From contig JAIOAV010000001.1 in assembly GCA_019873665.1 (NCBI GenBank), positions 20,486 through 84,485 on the forward strand: a stretch of 64,000 nucleotides of DNA. The letters run 5' to 3'. This DNA comes from Chloroflexota bacterium (GTDB lineage Bacteria; Chloroflexota; Anaerolineae; JAAYEA01). A model generated the notes under the pieces. The model saw only the letters and a list, made by a program, of their open reading frames with translations, was not told the origin of the DNA and did no database searches. Position 1 is the first letter of the stretch. The number at the start of each line of letters is the position of its first letter. Shown in pieces: positions 60,081-64,000 of this stretch. A program made the translations under genes and the position numbers.

Positions 60081-60758
60081 ATGAGAAGGATTGCTGTTTG
60101 TCTGTTGGTGGCCTTGCTGTGTTCCGGCCTCGCTGCGCCAGGCACCCTTGCTGCGCCTGCTGCCCAGGCGACGCGGGCCGTTATCACATCCCCTAGCATG
60201 AACGCGGTGGTACGCGGCAAGGTGCTGATCAACGGCAGCGCTGTGCATCCCAGCTTTTGGAAATACGAGGTCCACTTTGCGCCCGAGCCGAATACCGGTG
60301 ACTGGAACGTGCTGGGCGTGCACGAGACGCAGGTGATTGATGGCGTGCTGGAGACGTGGGATACCGCCACCGTGCCAGATGGCAGATACAGCCTGCGGCT
60401 GCGAGTGGTGGATCGCACGGGCAACTATCAGGAATACTTTGTACGTGGCATCAGCGTATCCAATACCCAGCCAACAGAGACGCCCACTTTGTCTGCCACC
60501 CGCACTCCCACGCGAACGCCGACCGGACGTTCCACCGCCTTGGCTGCGACGGCGACCGCCATGTTGGCACAGCCAACGGTGAACATCGCTGCCGCCACGC
60601 CCACTCCCACCTTGGAGCGGCCCACGCGGGGACCGGCGATCTCTGTGCCCACGATCGAGACCAAGGGGTGGGCAGATGCCTTTCTGATGGGCGCGGGCGC
60701 GATGGCGGCGATCTTCTTGTTGGTGGGTCTGGTCTTTCTGATCAGGCGCTTGCTGTAA
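60081..60758 (+). CDS. Exported stalk protein with C-terminal membrane anchor
   Basis: 225 residues. Signal peptide (IAVCLLVALLCSGLAAPG), a beta-sandwich-like domain (about 35-135: ITSPSMNAVVRGKVLINGSA, GRYSLRLRVVDRTGNYQEYF), then a Thr/Pro-rich stalk (TPTRTPTGRSTALAATATA) and one C-terminal helix (FLMGAGAMAAIFLLVGLVFLI) ending in Arg. The fold hints at an Ig-like or invasin-like module. Ligand unknown. ATG 60081 follows GAGGAG; an upstream frame without a site is discarded. Confidence 0.8.
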   Translation: MRRIAVCLLVALLCSGLAAPGTLAAPAAQATRAVITSPSMNAVVRGKVLINGSAVHPSFWKYEVHFAPEPNTGDWNVLGVHETQVIDGVLETWDTATVPDGRYSLRLRVVDRTGNYQEYFVRGISVSNTQPTETPTLSATRTPTRTPTGRSTALAATATAMLAQPTVNIAAATPTPTLERPTRGPAISVPTIETKGWADAFLMGAGAMAAIFLLVGLVFLIRRLL

Positions 60759-60796
60759 GATCGAGCAATCTTCAGCCAACCGAGTGCGATGAAAGA

Positions 60797-60822
60797 AGGG
60801 GCTAATCGGCTGATTAGCCCCT
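60797..60822 (+). terminator. Stem-loop between the stalk gene and pth
   Basis: 11-bp perfect stem AGGGGCTAATC (60797-60807) and its complement (60812-60822), 4-base loop. The tail is only moderately T-rich, so it may be a weak terminator. Confidence 0.6.
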
Positions 60823-60855
60823 CTTGGTGTTGCACAATGAAGGAGAGGAGCAAGG

Positions 60856-61473
60856 ATGACGGGTGCGGCTTCCCGCCATGGCAGAGAGCGCTCCGAGGCG
60901 CCGACATACCAGCGAGCGGTCTATGTGATCTGCGGCTTGGGCAATCCGGGGCCCAGATACACCAGAAACCGTCACAACGCCGGTTTCCAGTGTGTGGATC
61001 ATCTCGCTGCGGCGTGGGGCATCACTTTTGACCGGATGCGCTTCAAAGCGCATGTGGGAACCGGGCGCGCGTTGGGCCTGCAGATAGTGTTGGCCAAGCC
61101 GATGACGTTCATGAATGACAGTGGCCTGGCTGTGTCGGCCATTGTGCGCTGGTACAAGATACCGCTTTCCCGGCTGCTGGTGATCTATGATGACCTGGAC
61201 CTGCCGCTGGGCAGAGTCCGGCTGCGTCCTAACGGTAGTGCTGGCGGGCATAAGGGAATGGCTTCCATCATCGCGCAGCTTGGCTCCGATCAATTTCCTC
61301 GCCTGCGCATCGGCATTGGCCGCCCGATTCAGGGCGAGCCATACGACTATGTGCTGAGCGACTTTGCGCCGGATCAATGGCTTACTATGCAGGAGACCTA
61401 TGCGCGGGCACGTGCGGCTATCGAATGCTTCTTGCAGCGCGGGATCGAGACTGCCATGAGTCAGTTCAACTGA
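60856..61473 (+). CDS. pth: Peptidyl-tRNA hydrolase
   Basis: 205 residues; rescues tRNA from prematurely released peptidyl-tRNA. Family motifs: VICGLGNPGPRYTRNRHNAGF with catalytic His40, LAKPMTFMNDSG (Asn), VIYDDLDLPLGRVRLRPNGSAGGHKGM and FPRLRIGIGRP. The 20-residue N-terminal extension (TGAASRHGRERSEAPTYQR) is unusual, but ATG 60856 has the best site (GGAGAGGAG). Followed by mfd, a frequent pair in bacteria. Confidence 0.96.
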   Translation: MTGAASRHGRERSEAPTYQRAVYVICGLGNPGPRYTRNRHNAGFQCVDHLAAAWGITFDRMRFKAHVGTGRALGLQIVLAKPMTFMNDSGLAVSAIVRWYKIPLSRLLVIYDDLDLPLGRVRLRPNGSAGGHKGMASIIAQLGSDQFPRLRIGIGRPIQGEPYDYVLSDFAPDQWLTMQETYARARAAIECFLQRGIETAMSQFN

Positions 61474-61530
61474 CGCACTGGGTGATATGAAGGGCCCCTC
61501 GTTTGTCATTTGTTTGGTGGGGAATGAATC

Positions 61531-64000
61531 GTGAACCTTTCTGGTTTGTTGCCGCTCGTTGATGATATAACCGCATATCAGGAGCTGGTGGCGCAACTCG
61601 TCGTCGGCCGATTGCCTGAATCTCTCTCTGGAGAGAGCCGCGCCCTGGGCATCTTTCCGGCTGCTCGTGCCTACCTGCTGGCTGCCATCCAACGAGACGT
61701 GCAGCGGCCGCTGCTGGTGGTTACCGCGCAGCCGGAGCGTGCCCGCGAACTCGTGGAGCAGATCAGGCAATGGTCGTTGCTGCCGGAGGCTGTGTACCAC
61801 TTTCCCGCACCGGAAGCGCTCTTCTACGATCGGGCGGCATGGCCATCGCAGACGGTGCGTGAGCGCATCAGCATATTGGGCATGCTGGCGCGGCCAGAGC
61901 TGCACGCACGCTTCCATGATCTGCGCCGTGCCGCGCTCATCGTCACCTCGATCCCCGCGCTCTTGCCCAAGAGCGTGCCGCCACACTTGCTGGTGGAGCA
62001 CATCCACCAGGTACGCGTTGGGGAACGGCTGGATCTCAACGGCTTTTTGAGTGCGTTGCTAGAGGGGGGCTACCAGCCGGCCGCTGTTGTGGAGGAGATC
62101 GGGTTCTTCAGCCGGCGTGGTGGCATTGTAGATCTCTATTCACCCGGCCAGCCAGCGCCGGTGCGCATCGAGCTGTTCGGCGATGAGGTGGATAGCCTTC
62201 GTTTCTTCGATCCCGCCACACAGCGCTCTCTGGACACCATCGCGGCGATCACGATCTACCCGGCGAGCGAGGCGATGCCTGCCTATGGCGGTCGCGCTGC
62301 TGAGCTCGTGCGGCAGCTCGATCTCTCCCGTTTGCAGGCGATGTCCAGACAGCGATGGCAGCAGGACCTGGAGAGCCTGGAGTTTGGCGAGTCGTTCCGC
62401 GGTATCGAGTTCTACCTGCCTTGTCTCTACCCGCAGCCCGCTTCGCTACTCCACTATCTGTCGCCTGACTGGCTGATCATCCTGGAGGACGGCGTGGCAG
62501 AGGGTGAGGCAGCGGTCAGCCTGATCCAGCAGGCAGACGGAACGCACGCAGAGCTGAGCGATGAGGGCGCTCTCCCCGCCGACTATTGTCATCCGTATTT
62601 TGGATGGGAAGAGCTACAGGCGGCGATGGCGCCGCGATTGAGCTTTGCCCTGGGCTATGCGCGTGGTGGTGAAGAGGAGCGACAGCGCACGGCGCTCAGC
62701 GCGGCGTTCGGCCCGGTGGAAAGCTATGGCGGGCAGTTGCAGGAACTGATTGCGGACTATCGCCAGTGGCGAGATGACGGGCGCCGCGTGGTGCTGCTCA
62801 GCCGCCAGACGCCTCGCTTGAGTGACCTCCTGCGCGAGGAAGAGATCTATGCGATCAACAGCGAAGAGATCACAGCGCTCCCACCGGCCGGCAGCCTGAC
62901 GCTGGTTCAGGGGAACCATGCCGAGGGATGGACGTTGCATGCGCCAGGCGCTGGCAGAGCGGTTGCCAGAGGTGAGACACTCCTTTCGCTTCTGACAGAT
63001 AACGAGATCTTTGGCTGGGCCAAGTACCGGCGTCGGCGCGAGATGCGTCGGCGTCCCAGCTCGCCGGAAGCCTTCTTTGCCGACCTGAACGAGGGTGACT
63101 ATGTCGTGCATATCGAGCACGGCGTGGGGATCTATCGCGGCCTGCAGCGCAAGACGTTGGAGGGGGTGGAGCGTGAGTATCTGGAGCTCGAATACGCCGA
63201 AGGGGACCGGCTCTTTGTCGCGGTGAGCCAGGCGGACCGCGTGGCCCGTTATGTCGGCGTTAGCGAAGAGAGGCCAGCGCTGCAGCGCCTCGGCACAGCG
63301 GATTGGAGTCGCATCAAGGCCAAGGCGAAAAAGGCGGTGGAGGACATCGCCGAAGAACTGCTGGCGCTCTATGCCGCGCGCGAGGTGATCCCCGGCCACG
63401 CCTTTGCCGAGGATACCCCCTGGCAGGCAGAAGTGGAGAGCGCCTTTCCCTATGAGGAGACGGAGGACCAGCTCAACGCCATCGCTGAAGTGAAGAACGA
63501 TATGGAGCAACCGCGCCCCATGGACCGGCTCATCTGCGGCGATGTGGGCTATGGCAAGACGGAAGTGGCGCTCCGCGCCGCCTTTAAGGCGGTGATGGAT
63601 GGCAAGCAGGTGGCGATTCTGGTGCCGACAACTGTGCTGGCGCAGCAGCATTATCTCACCTTTAGCGACCGCCTGGAGCCGTTCCCTGTGGCAGTGGAGA
63701 TGCTCTCGCGCTTTCGCACGCGCCAGGAGCAGCAGCAGATACTGAAGAACCTCGCGGAGGGCAGGGTGGACATCGTCATCGGCACCCACCGCCTGATCCA
63801 GCGTGATGTGGTGTTCAAGGACCTGGGACTGCTGATCATTGATGAGGAGCAGCGGTTTGGTGTCATCCACAAGGAGCGGCTCAAGCAGTTGCGCGGCCAG
63901 GTGGATGTGTTGACGCTGACCGCCACACCGATTCCGCGCACGCTGCACATGGCGCTGACGGGTGCGCGCGATATGAGCACCATTGACACGCCACCGGAGG
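61531..64000 (+). CDS. mfd: Transcription-repair coupling factor, partial
   Basis: N-terminal 823 codons; the rest is beyond the window. Order seen: UvrB-like damage-recognition homology region (about 1-330), RNA polymerase-interacting domain (about 515-590: LNEGDYVVHIEHGVGIYRGL), then the RecG-like translocase with RLICGDVGYGKTEVALRAAF (Walker A), VPTTVLAQQHYLTF, LLIIDEEQRFGV (DEEQ) and TLTATPIPRTLHMAL. Mfd removes stalled RNA polymerase and recruits UvrA. GTG 61531 follows GGTGGGGA; a nearby ATG at 61524 is out of frame. Confidence 0.96.
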   Translation, partial: MNLSGLLPLVDDITAYQELVAQLVVGRLPESLSGESRALGIFPAARAYLLAAIQRDVQRPLLVVTAQPERARELVEQIRQWSLLPEAVYHFPAPEALFYDRAAWPSQTVRERISILGMLARPELHARFHDLRRAALIVTSIPALLPKSVPPHLLVEHIHQVRVGERLDLNGFLSALLEGGYQPAAVVEEIGFFSRRGGIVDLYSPGQPAPVRIELFGDEVDSLRFFDPATQRSLDTIAAITIYPASEAMPAYGGRAAELVRQLDLSRLQAMSRQRWQQDLESLEFGESFRGIEFYLPCLYPQPASLLHYLSPDWLIILEDGVAEGEAAVSLIQQADGTHAELSDEGALPADYCHPYFGWEELQAAMAPRLSFALGYARGGEEERQRTALSAAFGPVESYGGQLQELIADYRQWRDDGRRVVLLSRQTPRLSDLLREEEIYAINSEEITALPPAGSLTLVQGNHAEGWTLHAPGAGRAVARGETLLSLLTDNEIFGWAKYRRRREMRRRPSSPEAFFADLNEGDYVVHIEHGVGIYRGLQRKTLEGVEREYLELEYAEGDRLFVAVSQADRVARYVGVSEERPALQRLGTADWSRIKAKAKKAVEDIAEELLALYAAREVIPGHAFAEDTPWQAEVESAFPYEETEDQLNAIAEVKNDMEQPRPMDRLICGDVGYGKTEVALRAAFKAVMDGKQVAILVPTTVLAQQHYLTFSDRLEPFPVAVEMLSRFRTRQEQQQILKNLAEGRVDIVIGTHRLIQRDVVFKDLGLLIIDEEQRFGVIHKERLKQLRGQVDVLTLTATPIPRTLHMALTGARDMSTIDTPPE

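Noticed and set aside
62614..63948. 444-codon minus-strand ORF inside mfd
   Set aside because: Lies wholly antisense to conserved mfd motifs. No ribosome site or domain.

Overview
The window is a GC-rich bacterial chromosome segment with densely packed genes and frequent GTG and TTG starts. It is most likely from the Chloroflexota, perhaps Anaerolineae or a relative. The signs are a LysW-type amino-acid operon, a hisZ-containing his operon, an ECF-sigma/DUF5667/DUF5666 gene set, proline/threonine-rich stalks on exported proteins, and many zinc-ribbon Ser/Thr kinases. This placement is inferred from gene content, not from a phylogenetic marker. I saw no rRNA, tRNA, CRISPR array, insertion sequence or prophage, so most of the window is ordinary chromosomal backbone.

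Layout. 1-11.4 kb (minus strand): the 5' part of a class A penicillin-binding protein, an unknown protein, a CapA-like phosphoesterase with an extra binding-protein-like domain, an S4 RNA-binding protein, an MrfA-type helicase carrying an HNH nuclease module, ligA, an SH3 membrane protein and an SRPBCC-PDZ-DinB fusion. 11.5-18.9 kb (plus): rpsT, then a histidine leader peptide and terminator, then hisZ-G-D-B-H-A-F-IE. 19.1-20.1 kb: a decayed polyferredoxin pseudogene and def. 20.1-31.3 kb (minus): an HpcH-type aldolase, a 2-hydroxyacid dehydrogenase, a MazG-like protein, prmC, prfA, mreB, murA, glgA, coaE and an ABC-F ATPase. 31.8-36.6 kb (minus): an ECF sigma factor operon with a membrane anti-sigma-like protein, a secreted DUF5666 protein and a secreted beta-propeller. 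37.0-45.8 kb (plus): comEA, the lysW-X-Y-Z-J-K operon behind a leader-peptide attenuator, and comEC. 46.1-56.7 kb (plus): a seven-gene signalling island of four kinases, a PP2C phosphatase, a VWA protein and a zinc-ribbon/FHA protein. 56.7-64 kb: a lipid kinase, a nitroreductase-family protein, an AlkZ-like protein, a UspA protein, a secreted stalk protein, pth and the start of mfd.

How the genes work together. The his operon encodes most of histidine synthesis, and the short HisG is paired with HisZ. The lysW operon encodes carrier-protein-bound conversion of a dicarboxylic amino acid to lysine or ornithine. Both operons are preceded by a short translated ORF with a run of cognate codons (three His; three Arg plus one Lys) and an intrinsic terminator. 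For lysW a full set of mutually exclusive helices can be drawn, which supports ribosome-mediated attenuation and hints that the operon serves arginine synthesis.

The signalling island combines kinase, phosphatase, FHA phosphopeptide readers and a MIDAS-type VWA protein. It resembles TerY-P-type triads enlarged with unusual fusions: a kinase joined to a formylglycine-enzyme-like domain, a kinase joined to a DnaJ-like zinc finger, and a phosphatase carrying a kinase N-lobe fragment. It is the best candidate here for an incompletely described system.
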